A stretch of 64,000 nucleotides of DNA from Clostridia bacterium (GTDB lineage: Bacteria; Bacillota; Clostridia; Christensenellales; CAG-917), in the NCBI GenBank assembly GCA_017618055.1, contig JAFZVB010000013.1, forward strand, positions 124,001-188,000, written 5' to 3'. The translations under genes and the position numbers were made by a program. Shown piece after piece: positions 45,613 through 53,959 of this stretch (its first letter is position 1; every line of letters begins with the position of its first letter). The notes under the pieces are model-generated. The model was not told the origin of the DNA. It did no database searches and saw only the letters and a program-made list of their open reading frames with translations.

Positions 45613-46818
45613 TTATTCAATAATTTTTGTTACAACACCAGAACCAACTGTTCTGCCGCCTTCACGAATAGCGAAACGAAGTCCTTCTTCGATAGCGATT
45701 GGTGTGATGAGCTTAATTGTCATCTTGATGTTGTCGCCTGGTACTACCATTTCTACACCCTCTGGGAGAGTTAATGTACCTGTAACGTCAGTTGTTCTGA
45801 AGTAGAATTGTGGTCTGTATCCATTGAAGAATGGAGTATGACGTCCACCTTCTTCCTTCTTAAGAACGTAAACTTGTCCTTCGAAGTGTGTGTGTGGATG
45901 AATTGAACCTGGTTTTGCAAGAACTTGACCACGTTCGATTTCGTCACGGTTGATACCTCTTAAGAGAACACCGATGTTGTCGCCGCCTTGTGCGAAGTCA
46001 AGGAGCTTACGGAACATTTCGATACCTGTTGCTACTGTTTCTTTCTTTTCATCTGACAATCCAACGATTTCAACTTTGTCGTTGAGCTTTAAGATACCTC
46101 TTTCTACTCTACCTGTTGCAACTGTTCCACGACCTGTGATTGTGAATACGTCTTCAACTGGCATTAAGAATGGCTTATCTGTGTCACGAACTGGATCTGG
46201 GAAGTATGAGTCACATGCATCAAGTAAATCTTGAATTGGCTTGAATGCTGGGCTGTCCCAATCTCCTGCTAAACCTGCTTCCATAGCCTTTAATGCAGAA
46301 CCACGGATGATAGGTGTTGTGTCGCCTGGGAATTGATATTCCTTGAGGAGGTCTCTTACTTCTTCTTCTACTAAATCGAGAAGTTCTTCGTCATCAACTT
46401 GGTCTGTCTTGTTTAAGAAGACGATGATGTATGGAACACCTACTTGACGAGCGAGAAGGATATGCTCACGTGTTTGTGGCATTGGACCATCTGTTGCTGC
46501 TACTACGAGGATAGCGCCGTCCATTTGTGCTGCACCTGTAATCATGTTCTTAACATAGTCAGCGTGTCCTGGGCAGTCTACGTGTGCGTAGTGACGATTT
46601 TCTGTTTGGTACTCAACGTGTGCTGTGTTGATTGTGATTCCTCTTGCCTTTTCTTCTGGGGCTTTGTCGATTTCATCATACTTCATGGTTTGTGCTAAAC
46701 CCTTGTGAGCAGAATACATTGTGATAGCTGCTGTAAGTGTTGTTTTACCATGGTCAACGTGGCCGATTGTACCGATGTTGATGTGTGTTTTGTTTCTTTC
46801 AAACTTAGCTTTTGCCAT
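45613..46818 (-). CDS. tuf: Elongation factor Tu
   Basis: The 401-residue protein starts [12 protein letters not shown] and has the GTPase motifs [16 protein letters not shown] and NKTD, with the full beta-barrel domains 2 and 3. It brings aminoacyl-tRNA to the ribosome. The start at 46818 has AAGGAG upstream; the open frame extends three codons further. It follows fusA by about 100 bp, closing the rpsL-rpsG-fusA-tuf string. Confidence 0.98.
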   Translation of the reverse strand: MAKAKFERNKTHINIGTIGHVDHGKTTLTAAITMYSAHKGLAQTMKYDEIDKAPEEKARGITINTAHVEYQTENRHYAHVDCPGHADYVKNMITGAAQMDGAILVVAATDGPMPQTREHILLARQVGVPYIIVFLNKTDQVDDEELLDLVEEEVRDLLKEYQFPGDTTPIIRGSALKAMEAGLAGDWDSPAFKPIQDLLDACDSYFPDPVRDTDKPFLMPVEDVFTITGRGTVATGRVERGILKLNDKVEIVGLSDEKKETVATGIEMFRKLLDFAQGGDNIGVLLRGINRDEIERGQVLAKPGSIHPHTHFEGQVYVLKKEEGGRHTPFFNGYRPQFYFRTTDVTGTLTLPEGVEMVVPGDNIKMTIKLITPIAIEEGLRFAIREGGRTVGSGVVTKIIE

Positions 46819-46919
46819 AATTTTCAACTCCTTTTTTTAAATTGAAATTTTTTATTTTTTTGTTTTTTTATATATATGCGTGTGCATGTATATCTAATTA
46901 GTATTTGCGCATATGCGAC

Positions 46920-48989
46920 TTAGTATGATGCAGTTATTTTATCTGCAATTGCTTTTGGAACTTGTTCATAATGATCGAATTGCATTGTTGAAGTTCCTCT
47001 TCCTTGTGTTAATGTTCTAAGATCTTTTGTATATCCGAACATCTCTCCAAGTGGTGCCTCTGCGTCTATGACGTTTGTGCCGTTACGGATTTCTTGTCCT
47101 CTTACTGAGCCTCTCTTACTTACCATATGACTCATGATTGCACCAACATATTCTGGTGGAGTTACTATTTCCACGTGCATGATTGGTTCGAGCAATACTG
47201 GTTTAGCAAGTTCTGCTGCTTTTTTGAATGCGAGTGAACCGCAAACTTCGAACGCATTTTCTGAAGAGTCTACCTCGTGTGTGCTACCATCTAGCACTTC
47301 TACCTTGAAGTCTACAGCTTCATATCCTGCTATTATACCAGATTTTGCTGCCTCTTGAATACCTAAATCTAAAGCTTTCATATATTCTTTTGGAATTACT
47401 CCACCTTTAGTATGGTCTTCAAATAGGTATCCACCCTTATGTGGTTCGATGGAAATAACACAATGTGCATATTGTCCTTTGCCACCATTTTGGCGGATGA
47501 ACCTCTCTTCGGCTGTTGCTTTTGCAGTGATTGTCTCACGGTAACTTACCTGTGGACGACCTACATTAGCTTCAACCTTGAACTCACGGAACATACGTTC
47601 AACTATAACTTCTAAGTGTAATTCACCCATTCCGGCTAGGATTATTTGTCCTGTCTCTTTGTCTGTATAAGACTTGAATGTTGGGTCCTCTTCACCTAAA
47701 CGTTGTATTGCTGTTACCATACGTTCTTGTGAGGCTTTGGATTTAGGTTCGATTGCTACTTTAATAACAGGTTCTGGGAACTCGATATTTTCAAGTATTA
47801 TTTGATGTGACCTGTCACAAAGTGTGTCGCCTGTCGTGGATTTCTTCAATCCTACTATTGCGATAATCTCACCTGCTCCTGCTTCTTCAATGTCGATTCT
47901 ATCGTCTGAGAACATTCTAACGATTCTTCCGATTCTTTCGTTCTCGTTCTTTCCGACATTGTATACCAAATCTCCAACTTTTACTTTGCCCGAATAAATT
48001 CTGACAAATTCAAGTTTTCCGATGAATTGGTCTGTATTAACCTTGAATACTAATCCACAGAATGGTTCTTTATCATCTGCTTTTCTGACTTCTTCCTTCT
48101 CTGTTCTTGGATTGCTACCAACTACTGCTGGGACATCCAATGGGGATGGAAGGAAATCTACTATAGCGTCTAATAACTCTTGAATCCCTTTGTTTTTGAA
48201 GGAGCTTCCACAAAGTACTGGGTGGATTTTTAATCCTATTGTTCCTTTACGGATTGCAGCTCTAATTTCTGCTGTAGAAATATTGTCTGTATCTCCATCG
48301 ATTAGTTTCTCGGTTATTTCATCGCTGAATTCAGATATTGCATCTAGCATTACTTCTCTTGTTGCAATGGCATCTGGTAATAGATCGTTTGGTATGTCTC
48401 TAATGTCCATGTTGACACCGAGGTCTTCATCTGAGAAGTAAATTGCTTTCATCTCGATGAGGTCTATTACACCTTTAAATTCTGCCTCTTTGCCGATTGG
48501 TAGTTCTATTGCTACTGGGTTTGCGTTGAGTCTTTCTCTCATCATGGTTAAGACGTTTTTGAAGTCTGCCCCATTGATATCCATCTTATTTACGTATGCG
48601 ATGCGTGGTACATTATAAGTATTAGCTTGTCTCCATACGTTTTCAGATTGAGGTTCAACACCACCTCTTGCACAGAACACTGCTACAGCACCATCTAAAA
48701 CTCTTAAACTTCTTTCTACTTCTACTGTGAAGTCTACGTGTCCTGGAGTGTCGATGATTGTTATTTCATGACCTTTCCATGATGTTGTAACTGCAGCTGA
48801 TGCAATGGTAATTCCTCTTTCTCTTTCTTGGTCCATGGAATCCGTTACTGTGTTGCCCGAATCTACGTTGCCAATTCTTCTTATCTTTCCACTGTAGAAC
48901 AAGATACGTTCTGTTGTGGTAGTCTTGCCAGCGTCAATGTGAGCCATTATTCCGATATTTCTTAATTTATCGAGAGCAACGTTTCCCAT
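46920..48989 (-). CDS. fusA: Elongation factor G
   Basis: The 689-residue protein has the GTPase motifs [17 protein letters not shown] and NKMD, and domains II to V in the usual order, ending in the [14 protein letters not shown] segment. It is a translocation GTPase of canonical length, so a true EF-G and not a tetracycline-resistance or LepA paralogue. It lies 12 bp after rpsG. Confidence 0.98.
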   Translation of the reverse strand: MGNVALDKLRNIGIMAHIDAGKTTTTERILFYSGKIRRIGNVDSGNTVTDSMDQERERGITIASAAVTTSWKGHEITIIDTPGHVDFTVEVERSLRVLDGAVAVFCARGGVEPQSENVWRQANTYNVPRIAYVNKMDINGADFKNVLTMMRERLNANPVAIELPIGKEAEFKGVIDLIEMKAIYFSDEDLGVNMDIRDIPNDLLPDAIATREVMLDAISEFSDEITEKLIDGDTDNISTAEIRAAIRKGTIGLKIHPVLCGSSFKNKGIQELLDAIVDFLPSPLDVPAVVGSNPRTEKEEVRKADDKEPFCGLVFKVNTDQFIGKLEFVRIYSGKVKVGDLVYNVGKNENERIGRIVRMFSDDRIDIEEAGAGEIIAIVGLKKSTTGDTLCDRSHQIILENIEFPEPVIKVAIEPKSKASQERMVTAIQRLGEEDPTFKSYTDKETGQIILAGMGELHLEVIVERMFREFKVEANVGRPQVSYRETITAKATAEERFIRQNGGKGQYAHCVISIEPHKGGYLFEDHTKGGVIPKEYMKALDLGIQEAAKSGIIAGYEAVDFKVEVLDGSTHEVDSSENAFEVCGSLAFKKAAELAKPVLLEPIMHVEIVTPPEYVGAIMSHMVSKRGSVRGQEIRNGTNVIDAEAPLGEMFGYTKDLRTLTQGRGTSTMQFDHYEQVPKAIADKITASY

Positions 48990-49001
48990 AAGACTCCTAT
49001 A

Positions 49002-49472
49002 TTACCATCTGAAATGTGCGAATGCTTTGTTTGCTTCTGCAGCACGATGCATTTCGTCTTTTCTCTTGACTGCGCCACCTGTGAGGTTGCATGCATCTAC
49101 TAATTCTCCAGCAAGTCTTTCTTGCATTGTTCTTTCTGAACGTTGTCTAGCATATAATACTAACCAACGAATTGCTAATGTTTGGCGACGTTCTGGTCTG
49201 ATTTCCATTGGTACTTGGTATGTAGCACCACCTACACGTCTAGCCTTAACCTCTAAATTAGGTTTAACATTTTCCATAACTTTCTCTAAGAGATCCATTG
49301 GCTCCATAGAGAGTTTGGCTGTTGCTATATCTATTGCACCGTATACGATTTCTTCTGCTGTTCCCTTTTTACCATCTAACATAACTTGGTTAATGATTTT
49401 TGTAACCAATACGCTATTGTATTTGGAATCTGGAAGAACTTGTCTTTTAGGTACACCACTTCTTCTTGGCAT
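49002..49472 (-). CDS. rpsG: 30S ribosomal protein S7
   Basis: The 156-residue protein has the conserved S7 features [30 protein letters not shown] and [10 protein letters not shown]. It nucleates assembly of the 30S head. It is placed between rpsL and fusA as usual. Confidence 0.98.
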   Translation of the reverse strand: MPRRSGVPKRQVLPDSKYNSVLVTKIINQVMLDGKKGTAEEIVYGAIDIATAKLSMEPMDLLEKVMENVKPNLEVKARRVGGATYQVPMEIRPERRQTLAIRWLVLYARQRSERTMQERLAGELVDACNLTGGAVKRKDEMHRAAEANKAFAHFRW

Positions 49473-49526
49473 TTTTATCCTCCTAAAAATGTTACACTAC
49501 GAACATTCGAAAATTTTATTTTTTGA

Positions 49527-49901
49527 TTATTGTTTTGGGCGTTTTGCACCATACTTGCTTCTGGATTGGCAGCGTTTTGCAACACCTGCAGCATCCAATG
49601 CACCACGTATGATATGATAACGCACACCTGGTAAGTCCTTAACACGGCCGCCTCTTATGAGAACAACACTATGTTCTTGTAAGTTGTGTCCGATGCCTGG
49701 GATGTAAACAGTACCTTCTTGTCCATTTACTAAACGTACTCTTGCGATCTTACGAAGAGCTGAGTTAGGTTTCTTTGGGGTAGTTGTTGTTACAGAAATA
49801 CAAATACCTCTCTTTTGTGGACATTGATCCATGATAGGTGTCATGGATTTCTTTGTTTGCTGTTTTCTACCATTCTTTATCAATTGATTGATGGTTGGCA
49901 T
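49527..49901 (-). CDS. rpsL: 30S ribosomal protein S12
   Basis: The 124-residue protein has the S12 motifs [17 protein letters not shown] and [26 protein letters not shown]. The conserved lysine positions linked to streptomycin resistance (K in TPKKPNS) are wild type. It is the first gene of the rpsL-rpsG-fusA-tuf string, behind a long leader. Confidence 0.98.
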   Translation of the reverse strand: MPTINQLIKNGRKQQTKKSMTPIMDQCPQKRGICISVTTTTPKKPNSALRKIARVRLVNGQEGTVYIPGIGHNLQEHSVVLIRGGRVKDLPGVRYHIIRGALDAAGVAKRCQSRSKYGAKRPKQ

Positions 49902-50240
49902 TATTGATCCTCCTTAAAGATTTCGAATGCGATATGCAACCCTACACTCGCACTATTTGTTGATACTGTGTTTCCACCTTCTTGCTTTCCTCTCTTTTAA
50001 CTCCGGCATTTCGATACAGCTCATTTGAGTTTCTGCTTTCTGTTAGAAGTGATTTCGTTTGCCCTCCGGCTTCCACGTCCATGGAAATAAAGACTTCACA
50101 CCTTATCCCATTTCTATGAACACACTCTTTCGCTAGGTTTGGAATTTAACTTAGTTCCAGAGCCCTTCAGTTTTGCTACCGTTTCTAAACAAGAACTTTT
50201 GAAATTATTCTAATTTAAAAACACCTACTTTTCCGTAGGC
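49902..50240 (-). ncRNA. Long, apparently structured 5' leader of rpsL, family not recognised
   Basis: The roughly 340 nt between the promoter and rpsL hold no open frame but many short pairing segments separated by GAAA, GCAA and AAAC loops. Examples are TTTCCA/TGGAAG near 50068-50085, an enclosing GAAGT/ACTTC pair, GGAA/TTCC near 50140, and two copies of GCCGGAG near 50005 and 50069. It is less AT-rich than other spacers here. A hairpin with a T-run opens it (50217-50242), like an early attenuator. I do not recognise a known riboswitch; it may be a new cis-regulatory RNA or a separate small RNA. Confidence 0.45.
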
Positions 50241-50242
50241 GT
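50217..50242 (-). terminator. Terminator-like hairpin at the start of the rpsL leader
   Basis: ACGCCTAC/GTAGGTGT forms an 8-bp stem with a GGAAAA loop followed by five T on the minus strand. It starts within a few bases of the predicted transcription start. Confidence 0.5.
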
Positions 50243-50246
50243 GATA

Positions 50247-50276
50247 ATAATAACAAGAGAATACAGTATAAGTCAA
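50247..50276 (-). promoter_or_regulatory. Promoter of the rpsL operon
   Basis: On the minus strand TTGACT (50271-50276) is followed after 18 bp by TATTAT (50247-50252). Upstream, 50277-50363 shows nothing else. Confidence 0.6.
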
Positions 50277-50363
50277 ACGAAAATTACAAAAATATTTAAT
50301 AATATTTATATTAAGTATGTAGCCCCTAGATATTGTGGTTTTATGTATTTATGAGCCACTAGC

Positions 50364-50394
50364 AAAGAAATAACCCACAGCGATTTGCCGTGGG
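50364..50394 (-). terminator. Terminator of the M28 peptidase gene
   Basis: CCCACGGC/GCTGTGGG forms an 8-bp stem with an AAATC-type loop, followed on the minus strand by TTATTTCTTT. Confidence 0.8.
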
Positions 50395-50403
50395 CTGTTT
50401 TGC

Positions 50404-51663
50404 TTATTTATCGTATTTACCGTTGTCGTAGTTCTCAATAATTTGAGCTGCTACTCTAAATCCCTTTTCTAGGCATTCTGGATTTACAAGTTCTGGCTTA
50501 TCGTGTCTTGTGTGGTAGTAAATTGGAAGATCATGATTCATTGCTGTAATTGCAACTGCATCTAATCCTGCTTGTGAGAATGCTGCACTATCTGTTGCTC
50601 CAAGTGGTACTGAACCATTTGCAACATGCTTAATTTCGAGGTCGTCAAATGCATCGTTAACCATCTTTACTACTACATCATCGGATTTTACAAATCCGTT
50701 TAAGTCTTTTGCGTTTGTCATGAAGTAGTCATCTTCACAAATTGTATCAAAGACAACTATCTTTGTTGGGATGCCATTTTTCTCGTCTTCAAGAAGCTCT
50801 TTTGCATGCATTTTTGCCCATGCTTTTGAACCACGTAATCCGCACTCTTCTGAACCTGCCAAAATGATACCAACTTCTGTGTTCTCTAAATCTACTTTTG
50901 CCTCTTTTAAGGCCTTTAGAATAGCGATTGAGAGGTATGTTCCTGTCAAATTATCGTTTGCTCCAGGTACTACAATTTTCTCGTTAGAAAGATCATATAA
51001 TAGCACCCAAAGTGGTACGAAAAGTAATGAAACCACAGATGGAATAAATGTTGTACTACCAACTGCCATAATGCCTGCAAATGTGCCTGTTTTTGCCCAG
51101 ATAATTGTTGTTACAATAGATACACCAAAGAGGTATAAAACGCCAACTATCGAAAGTAAGAAATGAGCTATAAACCACTTTCCACCAAGGAATGAATTTA
51201 CTGTCCATTCATATGCTGCATCTGTATGTCCTGTGAAGTATATCCTTCTTTTAATTTCACCTGTTGGTTTCTTCACTGCTGTAATTACGTGGGATTGTTT
51301 CTTTGGCCACATAAAGTCTACGACTTGGAAATAACAAACGAATTCCAAAATCATAACGAGCATTCCAACAACTATGAAGACTATTGAAAGAATTGGAAGG
51401 AAGAATGAGCAAATTAATGCTGCAAGAACTAGAGAAACAGTGATATAAATCCAGCCCATAAATGCACCTGGACGAACATCATAACTTTCTGTCTTTACTT
51501 CGTCTGCATACTTTCCAACTGTTTCAGCCATGTATTCCATAGCTTTTGTTTCGCCTTTACTTCCAGAATCTCTTGCACCGAACTTTTTAACTACTGTTCC
51601 AATTTCTGTGCTTATGAAATCTGCTTGTTTGCTAGATAGGTTTTTTACATTATTTAAATCCAT
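50404..51663 (-). CDS. Membrane-associated M28-family metallopeptidase
   Basis: The 419-residue protein has an M28 (aminopeptidase S/Y-like) domain interrupted by membrane segments: two or three helices at about 70-115 and two or three more at about 160-220. Metal-site residues are seen in FTGHTDAAYE, GANDNLTGT, GSEECGLRG, DTICEDD and the C-terminal YYHTRHDKPE. M28 enzymes remove N-terminal amino acids or act on small peptides. It has its own promoter and terminator, so it is separate from the translation genes around it. Confidence 0.85.
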   Translation of the reverse strand: MDLNNVKNLSSKQADFISTEIGTVVKKFGARDSGSKGETKAMEYMAETVGKYADEVKTESYDVRPGAFMGWIYITVSLVLAALICSFFLPILSIVFIVVGMLVMILEFVCYFQVVDFMWPKKQSHVITAVKKPTGEIKRRIYFTGHTDAAYEWTVNSFLGGKWFIAHFLLSIVGVLYLFGVSIVTTIIWAKTGTFAGIMAVGSTTFIPSVVSLLFVPLWVLLYDLSNEKIVVPGANDNLTGTYLSIAILKALKEAKVDLENTEVGIILAGSEECGLRGSKAWAKMHAKELLEDEKNGIPTKIVVFDTICEDDYFMTNAKDLNGFVKSDDVVVKMVNDAFDDLEIKHVANGSVPLGATDSAAFSQAGLDAVAITAMNHDLPIYYHTRHDKPELVNPECLEKGFRVAAQIIENYDNGKYDK

Positions 51664-51693
51664 CTTCGTACCCTCTAAAATAAACTAGAAATA

Positions 51694-51722
51694 ATATTAC
51701 TATTTTGCTTTGTAAAAGTCAA
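51694..51722 (-). promoter_or_regulatory. Promoter of the M28 peptidase gene
   Basis: On the minus strand TTGACT (51717-51722) is followed after 17 bp by TAATAT (51694-51699). Confidence 0.65.
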
Positions 51723-51750
51723 TTTTAATGACTTTACAAAAACCTGCCAA

Positions 51751-51784
51751 AAATAAAAAATACCCGCTTAGAATAGCGAATATT
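51751..51784 (-). terminator. Terminator of tsaD
   Basis: AATATTCGC/GCGGGTATT forms a 9-bp stem with two wobbles, followed on the minus strand by a T-rich run. Confidence 0.7.
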
Positions 51785-51811
51785 TTAAAAACTTTTGCTT
51801 TATTTTTTTAT

Positions 51812-52849
51812 TTATTTTAGTGGAACTGTTGCCTTTGCATCTAAAGATAATGGACTCATTTTAGTGCCACTCTTTATAGCATAATATGCTTCTGCGCCAA
51901 TCATTGCAGCATTGTCTGTACAGTATTTTAGCTGTGGATAATAAATATTATATCCTTGCTCTTTTAAAGAATCAAAGCGAGATCTTAGACATAAGTTTGC
52001 AGATACACCACCTGCTATTGCTATATCTTTAGCTCCTGTTCTCCTTGCTGCATTTAGAGTTGTATTGAATAGTTGTGTAACTGCTGCTTCTTGGAAAGAT
52101 GCTGCTACATCTTCTCTAACCATACTCTCGCCCTTTTGTTCAAGTTTATGTGCATAGTTAATAACGAATGTCTTAATACCGGAGAATGAGAACCAGAGCT
52201 CATCTTTGTCTGTGAAAGTTGGGCATGGCATTTCAATATTTGCCTTTCCTTGCTTTGCAAGTTTTTCGATTTCTGGGCCACCAGGATATGGAAGAGATAA
52301 TACTCTTGCGACCTTGTCAAAAGCCTCTCCTGCTGCATCATCCTTTGAAGATGCTAATGCTTCTATTTCAGTATAACTCTTTACATTAAGAACTGCTGTA
52401 TGTCCACCGCTTGCAAGTAAACAAAGATATGGTGGCTTTAAATCTGTTCCTATATAGTTTGCTGCTATATGTCCTCTGATATGTGAGATGCCGTATAATG
52501 GTTTGTTATATGCATATGCAAGACCTTTTGCGTAATTCACTCCTACAAGGAGTGCACCAAGTAATCCTGCACCATATGTGACTGCTATAGCATCTATTTC
52601 TTCGATGCTTAATCCAGATTTTTCTATTGTCTCATTAACAACTGTTTCAATAGCCATAGTATGGTTTCTACTTGCTATTTCTGGAACAACCCCGCCAAAT
52701 CTTTTGTGAATTTCTATTTGTGTTGCAATAGTAGAAGCTAAAACCTCTCTGCCATTTTTAACTACAGCACAAGCTGTTTCGTCACAACTAGACTCTATTG
52801 CAAGAACAACTATATCATTCTTATCTTTTGGATCTACAGGGTTATACAT
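51812..52849 (-). CDS. tsaD: tRNA N6-threonylcarbamoyladenosine transferase TsaD
   Basis: The 345-residue protein has the Kae1/TsaD signature: AIESSCDETACAVV, VPEIASRNH with a metal His, the HIRGH motif, LLASGGHTAVL, and CTDNAAMIG. It transfers the threonylcarbamoyl group onto A37 of ANN-decoding tRNAs. It follows prfB by 1 bp and ends the recD2-secA-prfB-tsaD string. Confidence 0.97.
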   Translation of the reverse strand: MYNPVDPKDKNDIVVLAIESSCDETACAVVKNGREVLASTIATQIEIHKRFGGVVPEIASRNHTMAIETVVNETIEKSGLSIEEIDAIAVTYGAGLLGALLVGVNYAKGLAYAYNKPLYGISHIRGHIAANYIGTDLKPPYLCLLASGGHTAVLNVKSYTEIEALASSKDDAAGEAFDKVARVLSLPYPGGPEIEKLAKQGKANIEMPCPTFTDKDELWFSFSGIKTFVINYAHKLEQKGESMVREDVAASFQEAAVTQLFNTTLNAARRTGAKDIAIAGGVSANLCLRSRFDSLKEQGYNIYYPQLKYCTDNAAMIGAEAYYAIKSGTKMSPLSLDAKATVPLK

Positions 52850-52850
52850 A

Positions 52851-53957
52851 TTACTCCTCTATTGCAGATTTCTTTAGATATTCGTTTACGAAACCATCTA
52901 AATCTCCATCCATAACTGCTTGGATATTTCCATTTTCATAATCTGTTCTATGGTCTTTTACAAGTGTGTATGGACAGAATACATAACTTCTTATTTGACT
53001 ACCAAATTCAATCTTCTTTAATTGTCCAGAAATATTAGATGCCTCTGCTTGTCTTTCTGCCTCTCTCTTTTCTGCAAGTTTAGACTTTAGCATATTCATT
53101 GCCATTTCCTTGTTTTGCATTTGGCTTCTTTCTACTTGGCAAGCAACTATAATTCCGGTTGGAATGTGTGTTATACGAACTGCAGACTCTGTCTTGTTAA
53201 CATGTTGTCCGCCTGCACCAGAACTACGATATGTGTCTATCTTCAATTCTTCTGGACGAATTACTATGTCTGAATCATCTATGATTTGTGGCATAACTTC
53301 TAATGATGCAAAAGATGTATGTCTTCTCTTGTTGGCATCGAATGGAGAGATACGAACTAGTCTATGTACACCCTTCTCAGATTTGAGATATCCGTATGCA
53401 TTTTCTCCCTCTACTAAAAAGGTTATACTTTTTAGGCCTGCTTCTTCACCATCTAATTGGTCTAGTACTGTTAAAGACCAGCCACAACGCTCTACATACC
53501 TCGAATACATCCTGAACAACATCTCGGTCCAGTCCATTGCTTCCGTGCCGCCTGCGCCCGAATGGAGCGTTAAAATGGCATTTAGAGAATCATATTTGCC
53601 AGAAAGAAGTGTTTCGAGTGAGAGTGCTTCACATTTCTTCTTTAATTCCTTAATATGAGCCTCAACCTCTGCTTCACTTTCTGCATCTTCTTCAAGAGAT
53701 AACATATCTACCATTTCGATTGTAGATTGAAGATCTTTTAGAGTACTTTCAAACTTGGCTAACTTTGCTTGTAATTGGTTTTGCTCTTTTGTTACCTTTG
53801 CAGCATTTTGAGCATCATTCCAAAAGCCTTCAGCATTTTGCATTGCTTCTAGTTCCTTAATCCTTTCTCTTTTCTTTTCTGGATTAATTCCTGCATATGC
53901 ATGTGTTAGCTCTTCTTGTATCTCTTTTAGGTCGTTTTTTATATTATAAAAGTCCAT
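52851..53957 (-). CDS. prfB: Peptide chain release factor 2, no programmed frameshift
   Basis: The 368-residue protein has the RF2 stop-codon motif SPF (in VRISPFDANK) and the catalytic GGQ motif (SGAGGQHVNK). It releases peptides at UGA and UAA. The reading frame is continuous from the ATG; most bacterial prfB genes need a +1 frameshift near codon 25, but none is needed here. It lies 2 bp after secA and 1 bp before tsaD. Confidence 0.96.
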   Translation of the reverse strand: MDFYNIKNDLKEIQEELTHAYAGINPEKKRERIKELEAMQNAEGFWNDAQNAAKVTKEQNQLQAKLAKFESTLKDLQSTIEMVDMLSLEEDAESEAEVEAHIKELKKKCEALSLETLLSGKYDSLNAILTLHSGAGGTEAMDWTEMLFRMYSRYVERCGWSLTVLDQLDGEEAGLKSITFLVEGENAYGYLKSEKGVHRLVRISPFDANKRRHTSFASLEVMPQIIDDSDIVIRPEELKIDTYRSSGAGGQHVNKTESAVRITHIPTGIIVACQVERSQMQNKEMAMNMLKSKLAEKREAERQAEASNISGQLKKIEFGSQIRSYVFCPYTLVKDHRTDYENGNIQAVMDGDLDGFVNEYLKKSAIEE

Positions 53958-53959
53958 AA

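Noticed and set aside
46840..46919. Imperfect hairpin and alternating purine-pyrimidine stretch between fusA and tuf
   Set aside because: The stem is weak and AT-rich and there is no minus-strand T-run, so neither a terminator nor a promoter can be supported.
49921..50220. RNase P RNA or T-box in the rpsL leader
   Set aside because: Short matches such as ACAGAAA and GAGGAAAG occur, but in the wrong order and without the other conserved regions. The T-box core sequence is absent.
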